DNA of 64,000 bases, taken from assembly GCA_942493235.1 (NCBI GenBank), contig OW818676.1, forward strand, positions 3,410,001 to 3,474,000, in the 5' to 3' direction. This stretch comes from ENR-C587 sp942493235 (GTDB taxonomy: Bacteria; Bacteroidota; Ignavibacteria; Kapaibacteriales; UBA2268). Positions 16,732-26,298 of the stretch are shown piece by piece. Every line of letters starts with the position of its first letter. Position 1 is the first letter of the stretch. Made by a program: the position numbers and the translations under genes. The notes beneath the pieces were generated by a model that worked only from the letters and a program-made list of their open reading frames with translations, searched no databases and had not been told where the DNA came from.

Positions 16732-17955
16732 ATGCCGAGAAAAAAAAAAGAAGCTGAAGATGTAGTTGAAACTGAAAATAAAGTTAAAACTAAAAATAGA
16801 GTTAAATCTGAAAATAGAGTTAAAACCGAAAATAACGTTGAAACTGAAAATAAAGTTAAAACCGAAAATAAAGAAATTGAAAAATTAAAAAGTCAAATAA
16901 ATCAATTATCCAAGCAACTATCTTGGTATAAATCATTTTTTGATAATGCGTCTGATGCTGTATTTATAGTGCAGCCGGAGACATGGTGCATACTTGACAC
17001 AAATGAAATTGCTGCTTCCATATTCGGAATTTCTAAAGATGAATTAATCGGCACCAGCCTGCCGCAATTCCGTCGAATATTTAAACTACTCAATAAAACG
17101 AGTTCTCCGATAGTACTTAGTGAACTTACTATCGAGCCTCCCAATAGAGAAAGTATATTATTAGAGGTTAGTGCTCGCTTTGTCGATTTCCAAGGGCAAA
17201 ACCTTATTCAGGCATTAGCCAGAGACGTTAGCGAGCAATATGCAATGACCGATAAATTAGTTCAAGCCGATAAGTTAGTGCTATTAGGACAGCTTTCTGC
17301 GGGCGTAGCTCACGAAATTCGTAACCCTCTCGCAGCAGTTAATCTGAATTTGCAGCTTTTGCAGAGGCGTATAGATGAATCTGCTCAGGAATACTCATAT
17401 ATAAAAACTGCACTTCAGGGAGTAGAGAGAATTCATAGAATAGTCGAAGTAACTCTTAACTTTTCAAAACCTACTATTCCTGATGTTCAAAAATTGAATC
17501 TTAACTCATTAGTTCCTCAGACCTTAGATCTGGTTGCCTCAGTTCTTAGACGCAAAGAAATCACAGTGGACCTACAGTTAGATGAAAATTTACCGCAGGT
17601 AGCTGCCGATGCCAAGCAAATCCAACAAGTTTTAATTAATCTGATTACTAATGCCGGAGACTCTATTAGCTCAAAAGGAACTATTACAATTCATACTTAT
17701 ACCGAAAGCTCTACTAAGTATAATGAGGGGCATTATGTAGTAGCAGCTATCAGCGACACCGGTTGCGGTATTCCCCCCGAAGATTTATCTAAAATCTTTA
17801 ATCCGTTCTTTACTCGTAAAGCAGATGGTACTGGGCTGGGGCTTCCGATTACTCAGCGAATACTTCACCAACATAACGGAATAATAGACGTGCAGTCGAA
17901 AATTGGGCAGGGGACTACTTTCTATTTGAAATTACCAATTCCGAGATCATTTTAA
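16732..17955 (+). CDS. PAS-domain soluble histidine kinase (NtrB-like)
   Basis: This 407-residue kinase has no membrane segment. After a lysine-rich start it carries six hexapeptide repeats of the VKTENK type, a coiled coil (EIEKLKSQINQLSKQL), a PAS domain (about residues 65-180, FFDNASDAVFIVQPE), HisKA with acceptor His in GVAHEIRNPLAAVNL, and HATPase motifs NLITNAGDSIS, DTGCGIPPEDL and GTGLGLPITQ. It therefore resembles cytoplasmic NtrB-type kinases. No response regulator is adjacent, making it an orphan. It follows the TPR lipoprotein gene by 11 bases, so the two are probably co-transcribed. Confidence 0.92.
   Translation: MPRKKKEAEDVVETENKVKTKNRVKSENRVKTENNVETENKVKTENKEIEKLKSQINQLSKQLSWYKSFFDNASDAVFIVQPETWCILDTNEIAASIFGISKDELIGTSLPQFRRIFKLLNKTSSPIVLSELTIEPPNRESILLEVSARFVDFQGQNLIQALARDVSEQYAMTDKLVQADKLVLLGQLSAGVAHEIRNPLAAVNLNLQLLQRRIDESAQEYSYIKTALQGVERIHRIVEVTLNFSKPTIPDVQKLNLNSLVPQTLDLVASVLRRKEITVDLQLDENLPQVAADAKQIQQVLINLITNAGDSISSKGTITIHTYTESSTKYNEGHYVVAAISDTGCGIPPEDLSKIFNPFFTRKADGTGLGLPITQRILHQHNGIIDVQSKIGQGTTFYLKLPIPRSF
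16765..16872 (+). repeat. In-frame 18-bp minisatellite, six copies
   Basis: Six consecutive 18-base units (for example GTTAAAACCGAAAATAAA) encode VETENK, VKTKNR, VKSENR, VKTENN, VETENK and VKTENK near the kinase N-terminus. Units differ at a few positions. Because the period is a multiple of three, copy-number change would lengthen or shorten the protein without shifting the frame. Confidence 0.95.
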
Positions 17956-17991
17956 TTTTTAATATGTGTTTAATCTTAATAAGTTAATATT

Positions 17992-18339
17992 ATGGCAGCA
18001 ACTATACAGATTTTCGGACTAAAAAAATGCAGTGATACGAATAAGGCTATTCGTTTTTTTAAAGAGAGAGCTATCAAAACTCAATTTGTTGATTTAAATG
18101 AGAAAGCTTTGAGCAAGGGCGAACTCGACAGTATAAGTCGTAAAATCAACCTTGATGATTTATTAGACAAAGATGGCAAACAGTTCAAGAAACGTAATCT
18201 CGAGTTTATGACATTCGACCTATATACTGAATTATTAAACGACCCCTTACTGCTCAAAACACCGATTACTCGCTTCGGTCAATTAGCCGCTCTGGGCAAC
18301 TGTCCGGAAATATGGAAGTCTTGGTTAGATAAAGCATAA
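17992..18339 (+). CDS. ArsC/Spx-family (glutaredoxin-like) protein
   Basis: The 115-residue protein has the ArsC-family thioredoxin-like fold: IFGLKKCSDTNKAIRFF with a single redox cysteine (about residue 14), then LNEKALSKGELDSISRKI, and LKTPITRFGQ carrying the conserved proline-arginine region. ArsC-type members reduce arsenate using glutathione or glutaredoxin; Spx members regulate RNA polymerase and have a CxxC motif, which is absent here. There is no arsenic operon nearby. A general thiol-oxidoreductase or YffB-like role is as likely as arsenate reduction. Confidence 0.8.
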   Translation: MAATIQIFGLKKCSDTNKAIRFFKERAIKTQFVDLNEKALSKGELDSISRKINLDDLLDKDGKQFKKRNLEFMTFDLYTELLNDPLLLKTPITRFGQLAALGNCPEIWKSWLDKA

Positions 18340-18405
18340 ATCTATTTTAACAAGTTATTTCATTTCTGAATGAATTTATACATATATCTTGCTGTGCCCG
18401 TGACA

Positions 18406-18736
18406 TTAGAAGCTATGTAATTACCTTTGATTGCAGTTTTATCGGTAATTATTATTTTTCAAAATGCTTGTATCCCCACGCTATAGAGGCTGTGTAAAAA
18501 CTTAGTTAATTCATTTTACCGTTATACAAAAGGCTGACTAAAATTTGTAATTCTGAAAGAAGAGAAATATTCAGTCAAAGCTAAATGTCGATAATTCTGG
18601 ATTCTTCGTTACGCTCAGAATAAGGATTAGTCAATATTATTACTTTTTTTACAACCTCTTGATAAGCATTTAAAAGTTTGAAAGCTTTGAAAAGTTAACA
18701 GTAAAAAAATATTTTGGACTTTTGCAATAGTCTTAA
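18406..18736. repeat. Composite MITE-like element (outer unit)
   Basis: The outer arms TTAGAAGCTATGTAATTAC (18406-18424) and an imperfect inverse near 18720-18736 bracket sequence resembling the 37219-37362 element. The stretch from 18661 (GATAAGCATTTAAAAGTTTG) to 18736 is nearly the same as 37288-37362. A second unit (18485-18659) appears to have inserted within it and interrupts a CCCCACGCT hairpin half at 18474-18482. Confidence 0.45.
18485..18659. repeat. MITE-like element (inner unit)
   Basis: AGAGGCTGTGTAAAAA at 18485-18500 is matched by an inverted, slightly diverged TTTTTTTACAACCTCT at 18644-18659. The 175-base interior carries halves of the ATTCTTCGTTACGCTCAGAAT type seen in the 6933-7066 element and no coding frame. 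It sits between the convergent arsC-like and lepB genes. Confidence 0.6.
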
Positions 18737-18784
18737 CTCATATATCAACTATACAAAATGATAGCTTTATTATCCGTTTTGTAT

Positions 18785-18818
18785 TAAAAAACCTAACAAG
18801 CATTACACCTATTAGGTT
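18785..18818 (-). terminator. Intrinsic terminator of lepB
   Basis: Read on the minus strand, AACCTAA and TTAGGTT (stem 18790-18796 with 18812-18818) form a hairpin followed by a run of six T (18785-18790). It lies 23 bases beyond the lepB stop codon. Confidence 0.7.
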
Positions 18819-18840
18819 ATATAAAATATATATCGATAAA

Positions 18841-19809
18841 TTATTTTATAAAATTGAATATTCTGCCCCAGCGAATTCTTTTGATTTTTTCTGTCAAAGG
18901 ATATTCAAAATTCGGGTCTAACTCGTAAGTAGGTTTAGTCTCCCAAGACCAATAGACCATAATTGGAGTACCGACTACATTATCATAAGGAATAAATCCC
19001 CAGAAGCGACTGTCTTGAGAATTGTCTCTATTGTCGCCCATTCCGAAGCAGTAATCTCTTTCGACAATATATTTGGAAATCGGATTATTATCAACTTTTA
19101 CAATTTTGTTTTCAAGAATTGCATTATGCCCTTCTTTTTTAATAAAGTATTCCCATTGTGCAAAGTTATTATCATCTATGTTAATAGCATCACCTTTTTT
19201 TGGAATGCGGATAGGTCCGTAATTATCTCTTGTATAACCACTGCCTTTAGGAAATATATCATATCTATCGCTTTGCATTTCAATATTAGACATAAACTTA
19301 CCATTCGGCGGCATCATAAATTCTTTACCGTTTACATATACTTTTTTATTAATAATTTTCAAGCTATCTCCGGCTGTAGCAACACATCTTTTTAGATAAT
19401 ATTGAAATTCGGAGGATTTGACTTCATCTCTATTGCCTGGATAAATAAACACTATTACGTCGCCCTGCCTAGGGTCTCTAACTCCCGGGAATTTATAAAA
19501 AGGTAAGGGCACATTTATAAAAGGTACTATCTGAGGAGTCGATGGTCCGTAAATAAATTTATTAACAAATAAAAAATCCCCTGTCATAACAGTATTTTCC
19601 ATCGAGCCGGTAGGCACCACGAAAGAGGCAATAAGCAATCCGTTGATAAACATAACTACGATTACAGCTCCAACTATAGTCTTAGTCCAAGACCAAATAT
19701 GTTGTTGTATATTTTGAGGTTTATTTGCTTCTAATTTAGCTTTTCTTTTTTCACGCCATTGCTTATACTTACCAAAGTATTCTTTGAAAATATTTTTTTT
19801 CTCTTCCAT
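18841..19809 (-). CDS. lepB: Signal peptidase I
   Basis: The 322-residue enzyme removes signal peptides from exported proteins at the outer face of the inner membrane. A charged N-terminus precedes one membrane segment (about residues 43-62). The catalytic serine is Ser69 in FVVPTGSMENTVMTGDF. The general-base lysine is Lys140 in YYLKRCVATAGDSL. GDNRDNSQDSRFWGFIP gives the conserved box E. A 100-residue insertion between boxes D and E is common in Bacteroidota-type LepB. The window encodes many signal-peptide proteins that would be its substrates. Confidence 0.96.
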   Translation of the reverse strand: MEEKKNIFKEYFGKYKQWREKRKAKLEANKPQNIQQHIWSWTKTIVGAVIVVMFINGLLIASFVVPTGSMENTVMTGDFLFVNKFIYGPSTPQIVPFINVPLPFYKFPGVRDPRQGDVIVFIYPGNRDEVKSSEFQYYLKRCVATAGDSLKIINKKVYVNGKEFMMPPNGKFMSNIEMQSDRYDIFPKGSGYTRDNYGPIRIPKKGDAINIDDNNFAQWEYFIKKEGHNAILENKIVKVDNNPISKYIVERDYCFGMGDNRDNSQDSRFWGFIPYDNVVGTPIMVYWSWETKPTYELDPNFEYPLTEKIKRIRWGRIFNFIK

Positions 19810-19975
19810 TTAATCCTCTATTTTATTTAATGTTTAGTACCCAATTAAAAAAACGATAATCACAAGCAAAAGTTTCACAAATTGGCTATTAATTAATATC
19901 TATGAATTTTAATATTTATTCGATTTCCAATTACAAAACTGTTTATACAATTATTTATGTATATTATACAGAATA

Positions 19976-20005
19976 CAAATTTAAGAATTTATTTTGATTA
20001 TTCAA
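19976..20005 (-). promoter_or_regulatory. Candidate Bacteroidota-type promoter for lepB
   Basis: On the minus strand TAAATTTG (19983-19976) matches TAnnTTTG, and TTG (20005-20003) lies 19-20 bases upstream in the -33 position. It would give a leader of about 160 bases. In such AT-rich DNA a chance match is possible. Confidence 0.3.
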
Positions 20006-20287
20006 TTTAATAAAAGCCTAATTAAGAATTTTATTAGTTCTTCGAAGTTAAAGTGGGTAAAAACAAAAGTTTAAAAGACAAAAAAACAAATGATAATACA
20101 AATAGATGTATCAATTGATTATAAGTTATACATCAGTAAAAACAATAAACCCATCTCTATACCAAAAAAAAGAACCCACCCCCGTCATCGCATTGCGATG
20201 CCACTCCTAAATGCGGGGAATTTTTAAGAATAGGTTCTAAACAGCTTTTCTACCATTATTCAACATCTAACGATGTAGGAAGACTAA

Positions 20288-20312
20288 CCGCACTACGCAG
20301 AGCATAGTGCGG
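20288..20312. repeat. REP-like hairpin
   Basis: CCGCACTA (20288-20295) pairs with TAGTGCGG (20305-20312), and the inner CGC/GCA around an AGA loop extends the stem with one mismatch. The layout (TACGC-AGA-GCxTA) is the same as the hairpin at 46592-46616, suggesting a shared repeat subfamily. Confidence 0.6.
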
Positions 20313-20332
20313 AGACGTACATATTTCTATTT

Positions 20333-20356
20333 CCCTATCCCCGAACCCCTATCCCC
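20333..20356 (-). other. G-quadruplex-type motif downstream of the giant T9SS gene
   Basis: On the minus strand the sequence reads GGGG-ATA-GGGG-TTC-GGGG-ATA-GGG, four G-runs separated by three-base loops. It starts immediately after the U-run of the terminator at 20357-20391. A near-copy lies at 31373-31396. Confidence 0.75.
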
Positions 20357-20391
20357 AAAAAAAGCCCGAGAGGATTTCTCCTTTCGGGCTT
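20357..20391 (-). terminator. Intrinsic terminator of the giant Fn3/T9SS gene
   Basis: Read on the minus strand, AAGCCCGA pairs with TCGGGCTT (20384-20391 with 20362-20369), with an inner AGGA/TCCT stem and a run of seven T at 20363-20357. It lies about 40 bases after the stop codon at 20430. Confidence 0.9.
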
Positions 20392-20429
20392 TAATGATTT
20401 ACCTATTAGGGTAATATTTTCCGAACTAA

Positions 20430-23400
20430 TTATTTAACAATCACAAATGATTGAACAGCAAATTGGTCGCCGGCTGATACTACTAATAAGTAAGAACCGC
20501 TTGATAAATTATTATCAAGGTTGAAGCTAAAGTCATGGTTGCCTTTAGTCTGCATTTGATTGCTTAACAATACTGCGATTTCTCTGCCGGACGCATCATA
20601 AACTGCGAAGGTCATCGGCATTGATTCGTAATTAGTCATTCTGAAGTTAATTTGATTAACTACAGGATTCGGATTAATTGCACTGATATTGAATGTGTTA
20701 TTATTAATATCATTTTCGTTTAACTCATCAGTAGGAATTACATCATCTTTTGTTAAAAGTGTTGTCTTGTTTCTTGGGTTAAATCCACCGGCTAATGTAT
20801 TGTAAGCAATACTTGTACCGGACTGATTATATCCAAAAACTCTAAAGTGATAAGTTGTGCCTGCATTAAGTACAGGGCTTGGACAAGCATTGCCTGTATT
20901 GTTATAAATAACGTAATTGTTTGAATTTACTCCAACACCAATTGGAGAAACAGGATAAGAAGTATTTGCTTGTGGGATAAAGTCAACAGCAGATCCGGCT
21001 TTCATAACCACGATTCTATTAGTTGCATTACCAAGTGTCCAAGCCAAATTCATCGAATTAGCTGTTACTCCGCTGAATAGTATTACTCTGTCTTGAATTG
21101 AAGGAGCTGATACTGATAAACCGATAACTTGGTCATCACCGATAAGTGCTGCAAGCAAATCAGTAGCAGTAATAGTGATATTAGCTCCTGGAGTTGAATT
21201 CTGGTATTGTAAACCAGTAAATGTAACAGAAGTTTGGTTAGTAGGTATTGTACCAGTTAAAGTACCAAATAGAGTACCACCACCATTTGTAAGAGTTAAA
21301 TTCACGGTTATAGGAGCAATTGGCATAGCAGGATTATCAGTTATATCAAGAGCTTGCACTGTAATGTTAAATGTTTGCCCTACACTAATACTTGCAGGAG
21401 CATCTGTAATAACTAATTTAGTTACGGTTGCATTTGTAGCCTGCTGTCCAAGTGCCGGAGTAGCTAAGTAATTCACTAAATCGGCATTACCATTGAATGT
21501 ATAAACTTGGAAGTAATAAGTACTACCTGAAGCTAATTCACTTAGTGAAAGAGTTGAATTAGTTCCATTATAAACTACGCTAGCATTACCAATTAAATCA
21601 TCTACTATATAAGAAACGCCATCGATTGGAGCAGTAAATGTATTAGTTGTGTTCATAAGAACTATGCTACTTGTTCCATTACCGGGAGTCCATGCTAAAT
21701 CCATAGAAGTGTAATTAACATTGCTAAATACTATGTCAGTCGGAGCTATAGTTGGCTCGGCAAGCAAAGTAGGAGCAAAGGCAATTTGAGGATTCGGATT
21801 ATAATTAATAAAATTATTACCACCTGCATAAGAGTAAGCAGCGACATAATAAGTTGTATTCGGAGTTAATCCTGTTAGAGTAAACTCTTCTTCGTGACCA
21901 GAATAAACAACTTTTCCGTTACCGATTACACTTGATAATAAACTTGTAAAATCGCCATTTGCATCATAAACCTGTCCGTCAGTCGGAGCTGTAGGTTCAC
22001 CTGTAGTATATGCTACAAATATTGTTTGAGTGCCTACGGCTTTATCAAATTCAACATGTAAGCTATTCGTAGTTGCATTATTGATTACTATATTGGTCGG
22101 TATTTCTGTCGGTTCGTGGTACATGCTAAGCTGTTGACCTAATAATGCTGCCGAATAATTTTCAGTTCCTTGAGTACCGTCGAATGCATAAACTGCATAG
22201 AAATACATATTGCCGGGTAGTAATAAATCAGAGATTACAGGATTAGCTGTACCTGCTGATAATACTCTTGCAGTGCCAATAAATTCACCCGGTAAGTACG
22301 AATCGCCATCAATCGGAGCAGTAAATATAGGGTTAGAATTTACTAATACTAAATACTGTGTTGATGTTCCATTAGTCCAGCCTACGTTCATTGAGTTAGT
22401 CATTACATTACTGAAAATCATATTTGTAGCCGGAGTAGGTTCGTTAACTAATGTAGAAACATCACCTTCTGCAGGAGTTAAATTATAATTAGATAAAACA
22501 CCTGTTCCATTATATGAGAATGCTTGGAAATAGAATCTATCGTCTGCCGATAGAGCATTCAAATCGAAACTTGATTCAGGTCCGTTATACACTACAGTTC
22601 CATCGCCGATAAGTGAGTTTACTGCATAAGAATTACCTGATACAGGTGCAGTAAAATTATTATTTATATTCATTAGAACTAAAGTATTTGTACCGCTACC
22701 TTGAGTAAAGTTAACAGTAAAGCTACTATTAGTAACATTTGTAAATGTAATATCACTCGGAGGAGTAAGAGGTGCGTTTTCCATAGTTACTTGAATACCT
22801 TCAGCATAAGAGTCAAGTACATTAATAGTTTCATTAGCACCGTTAAAAGTATAAACACGGAACATATATTCTGAATTTGCCTCCAAACCACTAATTAGAG
22901 CTGAAGTATTAGCACCTACATAAAGAACTTTAGCTTCGCCTAATTGAGCAGTGGCTAAGCTGAAGTCTTGGTTAGCAGTGTAATAAGTAGCATCTTCGGG
23001 ACTAGCAAATGTATTAAATCCGTCGTTTCTAATACCGATTAAAATATAGCTTGCACCATTGCCGGCAGTCCAATTTACATTCATCGAAGTAGTTGTTATG
23101 TCTTCAAATGTAATTGCATCTGGAGCTAAAGTAGGCTCTGTAGCTAAAGTAGCGTGATTACCTAATAATCCTGTAGGATTATAGTTTGCTGCTGCTGCGG
23201 CACCATTATAAGTAAATACAGTATAATAATAATTTGTAGCAGGGTCTAAATCAGCTGCTAATGCAGTAAGATTAGCACCGTTATAAATAATTGTTCCGCC
23301 ATCATATAAATCACCAACAGTATATACCGTTCCATCGACCGGTGAAATTACTGGAGTATTATTCATACTTGCAATAACTAAATAATACTGTCCGTTACCG

Positions 23401-26054
23401 GCTGTCCAGCTAAGATTCATAGACTGAACAGTAATATCTGCAAATTGCATATTAGTTGGTAGTATAGTTGGCTCTGATTCGGTAGTAGAAAATGTTCCGC
23501 TTACCCAAGCAGAAGCAGTAAAGCCTGAAATTACTCTTACACGATAGTAATATTGAGTATTTCCTTCTAATTCATCAACATTTACATAACTCATATCGCC
23601 TAAGTCAGCACCTTGCCAACCATTAACTATTTCAGTAAAGGCTATGTCAGTAGCAAGTTCGAATTCATAATAATCTAAAGAACCGGTATATTCCCAGCTT
23701 AAATCAACCGAATTTGATGTAACATTTTCAGGAGTATTTAAAGTAGGAACAGCAGGAATTGTATTTTTGCTTCTAGGGTTAAAACTAGCATTTGTTAATA
23801 GATAATATCCGCCGGTTAAATATTCAAAAGCTTTGAAAGTATAAGTTTCTCCGGGAGTCAAATTAGTCAAGCTAACTTGTCTGCCTGTACCTACATATAC
23901 TACAGTACCCGAACCGATAGTTTGACCTACGGTATAAGTAGTTCCAATTTCAGGAGTACCGTCAATTACATTGCCCGGGTAACAAACTAAAATATTAGCA
24001 TTACCGTTACCGCGAGTCCAGCGAGCGGTTAAATTAGTAGTAGTTATTCCTAAGAATATCATGTTACGAGCTTGAATGCTCGGTACTTGGAAGTCAACTA
24101 TATTAATGTTTTCAGTATTAGCATCTATACAGCCATTTGCTGTTTTAGTTAAAGATATAGTCCCTTGCCCTATCTCTCCCCAATTAACAGTTATGTTTGC
24201 TGTGTTAGAAGCACCACTGATAGTACCGCCTGTAACTATCCATAAATATTCGGCACCGTTAATAAGCGGAGTCGAATAGTTAGCTTGAGAATTCTGAATT
24301 ACTTGAAGCGGACCATTAATTGTAGCTGTTGGTAATGGAATCTCGCTAATAACAAGTGGAGTAGTATTCATAATTCTACTGCAAGTAGTTGTGAAATTTA
24401 ATCCTGAGACTTGATATGAACCGGCAGTCATTCCTGTCCAAGTATGAGACTGTCCATCGCCCAAGAATATATCACCAACTATTGTTTCGCCCATCATTAT
24501 TGAATACTCAACATCAACCTCAGAGCCAACTAATGTAATAGATACACCATCGGTATTAGCACAGTATGAAGTAGCCGAGGCACTAACTGGGAATACTAAT
24601 GGTAGTACATTTTCTGAAATCTCAATTACAGTTTCAAATAATCTTCTACAACCTGTAGCTACATTCTCAGCTTCCACTGTGTAAGTACCGGCAAATACGT
24701 TCCAAATAAGATTAGAGCCTGTACCGTTAATAGGTAAGCCTACTTCTATGCCATTATTAAGCAATTGGTAGTTTACTCCGACTTCAGAACCCATTAGCTC
24801 TAAAGGTAGAGAATTGCCACCGGGACAGTAAGTAGTTCCGTCAGTAGCATTCAATGTGAATTCAGTAGGAAGTATGTAATTAGTAACAATTTTTTCAGCT
24901 GTCATATTTGTAATACAGCCTGAAGTACTTGTAGCTACGACATTATAATTACCTACAAGTAAATTATTCCATAAAATATTAGCTCCGGTACCGTCAATTG
25001 CAGCACCGTAATTAGTTCCGTCTTGTGTTAATTGATAAGAAACACCAGTTTGAGAATTTGGTAAAGTCAGAACTACCCCTGTACCGCCCGGGCAATATTG
25101 CTCATCGCCAACTAAGTCTCTTTGTTCAGGGTAAGTACCAATAGTAATGTCTGTACCGTTGTCTATACCTATATTTACAGGGTCAGAGCCGACCACTCTA
25201 ATTCTGTAAGCAATACCGGCAGGAGTAGCAGCCGGAATATTAGCGTCTATTGTTGCACTACCTATACCGGTTAAAGTTCCAATTGTAGTAGGAGTAGCAA
25301 AGCTTCCCGCTGCATCGGATAATTGTGCGGTAAATACGTTTGCTGCATTGAATTCGGCAGGTGTAGTAAATGGAACACTAATATCCGAACCAACGCAAAT
25401 TGAAGTTAAGGTTGGTCCTGTAGTTATCGATGGACTGGGAGGAATGATATATTGCGGAGTCGGGTCTATCTTTGCCCAACAGGTTGAATTACCGCAATTA
25501 TAAGTCATCTCGTCATATCCGTTTACTATAAACGATGCCTCTTGAGTACCGGAATAGCCCGTACCCCCGATAGATATATTGTCTAATAACGAGCCATTAA
25601 TAATTCCGAATCTAAAAGTTCCGATTTTAAAAGAACCTGTTTTAACAATCATATCTTCAGCGTTTGCAATAGTCTGCCAAACAAAATAAGCTTGATTGGT
25701 TGTAAATTCGGGAGTTGACGGCAACACTGCTTGAAAATACGGTTGATAATCACTTGTGGTTAAGTCCGGGTCGCATTCATAGATTCTCTGTGCGTCTGTA
25801 GGGTCTCCAACCCAAGCATATCCGTAAGTAAGAGGATCTAAAGCAAGATTATTAAAAGTGAGATAAATCTCCTCTGCTCCGAATATCCATTCCTGGCTCG
25901 GAGCTACATCTGCCCATAGCTCTACATAGTATGTATTATCTATAGCATACCTATCACCGATTCTAAGCGTAACTTTATTCTCTGCTTGTGCAGAATTAAA
26001 AGCTAAAACAAAGAAAAGAGTTGTTAAAAATAATCCAATAATTCTTTTCATCAT
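20430..26054 (-). CDS. Giant secreted multidomain Fn3/Ig-like protein with T9SS type A sorting domain
   Basis: This 1874-residue surface protein starts with a signal peptide (MMKRIIGLFLTTLFFVLAFNSAQAE). An N-terminal globular domain follows (about 25-200, with paired cysteines CGNSTCW), then an Ig-like region and several PKD/Ig-type units with repeated GVxYQL (about 310-560). Nine fibronectin-III-like repeats span about 665-1780, most opening with a PTxxPTNIxFxxxxTNSM-type strand followed by LxWTxGNG. An Ig-like domain (VTKLVITDAPASISVGQTF) precedes the last repeat. The C-terminal 80 residues (AINPNPVVNQINF ... GSYLLVVSAG ... SFVIVK) are a type A T9SS sorting signal, so export through the type IX system and surface attachment or release are expected. 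An adhesive or structural role is likely; no catalytic domain was recognised. Confidence 0.88.
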   Translation of the reverse strand: MMKRIIGLFLTTLFFVLAFNSAQAENKVTLRIGDRYAIDNTYYVELWADVAPSQEWIFGAEEIYLTFNNLALDPLTYGYAWVGDPTDAQRIYECDPDLTTSDYQPYFQAVLPSTPEFTTNQAYFVWQTIANAEDMIVKTGSFKIGTFRFGIINGSLLDNISIGGTGYSGTQEASFIVNGYDEMTYNCGNSTCWAKIDPTPQYIIPPSPSITTGPTLTSICVGSDISVPFTTPAEFNAANVFTAQLSDAAGSFATPTTIGTLTGIGSATIDANIPAATPAGIAYRIRVVGSDPVNIGIDNGTDITIGTYPEQRDLVGDEQYCPGGTGVVLTLPNSQTGVSYQLTQDGTNYGAAIDGTGANILWNNLLVGNYNVVATSTSGCITNMTAEKIVTNYILPTEFTLNATDGTTYCPGGNSLPLELMGSEVGVNYQLLNNGIEVGLPINGTGSNLIWNVFAGTYTVEAENVATGCRRLFETVIEISENVLPLVFPVSASATSYCANTDGVSITLVGSEVDVEYSIMMGETIVGDIFLGDGQSHTWTGMTAGSYQVSGLNFTTTCSRIMNTTPLVISEIPLPTATINGPLQVIQNSQANYSTPLINGAEYLWIVTGGTISGASNTANITVNWGEIGQGTISLTKTANGCIDANTENINIVDFQVPSIQARNMIFLGITTTNLTARWTRGNGNANILVCYPGNVIDGTPEIGTTYTVGQTIGSGTVVYVGTGRQVSLTNLTPGETYTFKAFEYLTGGYYLLTNASFNPRSKNTIPAVPTLNTPENVTSNSVDLSWEYTGSLDYYEFELATDIAFTEIVNGWQGADLGDMSYVNVDELEGNTQYYYRVRVISGFTASAWVSGTFSTTESEPTILPTNMQFADITVQSMNLSWTAGNGQYYLVIASMNNTPVISPVDGTVYTVGDLYDGGTIIYNGANLTALAADLDPATNYYYTVFTYNGAAAAANYNPTGLLGNHATLATEPTLAPDAITFEDITTTSMNVNWTAGNGASYILIGIRNDGFNTFASPEDATYYTANQDFSLATAQLGEAKVLYVGANTSALISGLEANSEYMFRVYTFNGANETINVLDSYAEGIQVTMENAPLTPPSDITFTNVTNSSFTVNFTQGSGTNTLVLMNINNNFTAPVSGNSYAVNSLIGDGTVVYNGPESSFDLNALSADDRFYFQAFSYNGTGVLSNYNLTPAEGDVSTLVNEPTPATNMIFSNVMTNSMNVGWTNGTSTQYLVLVNSNPIFTAPIDGDSYLPGEFIGTARVLSAGTANPVISDLLLPGNMYFYAVYAFDGTQGTENYSAALLGQQLSMYHEPTEIPTNIVINNATTNSLHVEFDKAVGTQTIFVAYTTGEPTAPTDGQVYDANGDFTSLLSSVIGNGKVVYSGHEEEFTLTGLTPNTTYYVAAYSYAGGNNFINYNPNPQIAFAPTLLAEPTIAPTDIVFSNVNYTSMDLAWTPGNGTSSIVLMNTTNTFTAPIDGVSYIVDDLIGNASVVYNGTNSTLSLSELASGSTYYFQVYTFNGNADLVNYLATPALGQQATNATVTKLVITDAPASISVGQTFNITVQALDITDNPAMPIAPITVNLTLTNGGGTLFGTLTGTIPTNQTSVTFTGLQYQNSTPGANITITATDLLAALIGDDQVIGLSVSAPSIQDRVILFSGVTANSMNLAWTLGNATNRIVVMKAGSAVDFIPQANTSYPVSPIGVGVNSNNYVIYNNTGNACPSPVLNAGTTYHFRVFGYNQSGTSIAYNTLAGGFNPRNKTTLLTKDDVIPTDELNENDINNNTFNISAINPNPVVNQINFRMTNYESMPMTFAVYDASGREIAVLLSNQMQTKGNHDFSFNLDNNLSSGSYLLVVSAGDQFAVQSFVIVK

Positions 26055-26298
26055 AAAAAACTCCTCAATATTATAAAAAACATCTTATTTAATTACAAAA
26101 ATCAATTATACAGCAAATACTGTACCAAGCGAAATAAAGGCATTTCCACAACTATATATATACTAATTTAGTAAAATTCCTTAAAATACCAAATTATAAT
26201 ATTTTAAGAAGCTACAAAATATAAAGTAATTATTATTGATTTTTATTTATACACCATATATCCTTATATATTAGTGCTTTTGAGCTATTGAATATCTT

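Larger units (their letters stand above)
19810..20429. other. Intergenic region with palindromes, G4-type motif and terminator
   Basis: This 620-base gap contains no plausible gene. The right-hand 270 bases are unlike the AT-rich remainder. They hold a CATCGC/GCGATG palindrome (20186-20200) inside a C-rich stretch, a REP-like hairpin (20288-20312), a G-quadruplex-type motif on the minus strand (20333-20356) and the terminator of the downstream-reading giant gene. The left half holds the candidate lepB promoter. Confidence 0.6.
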
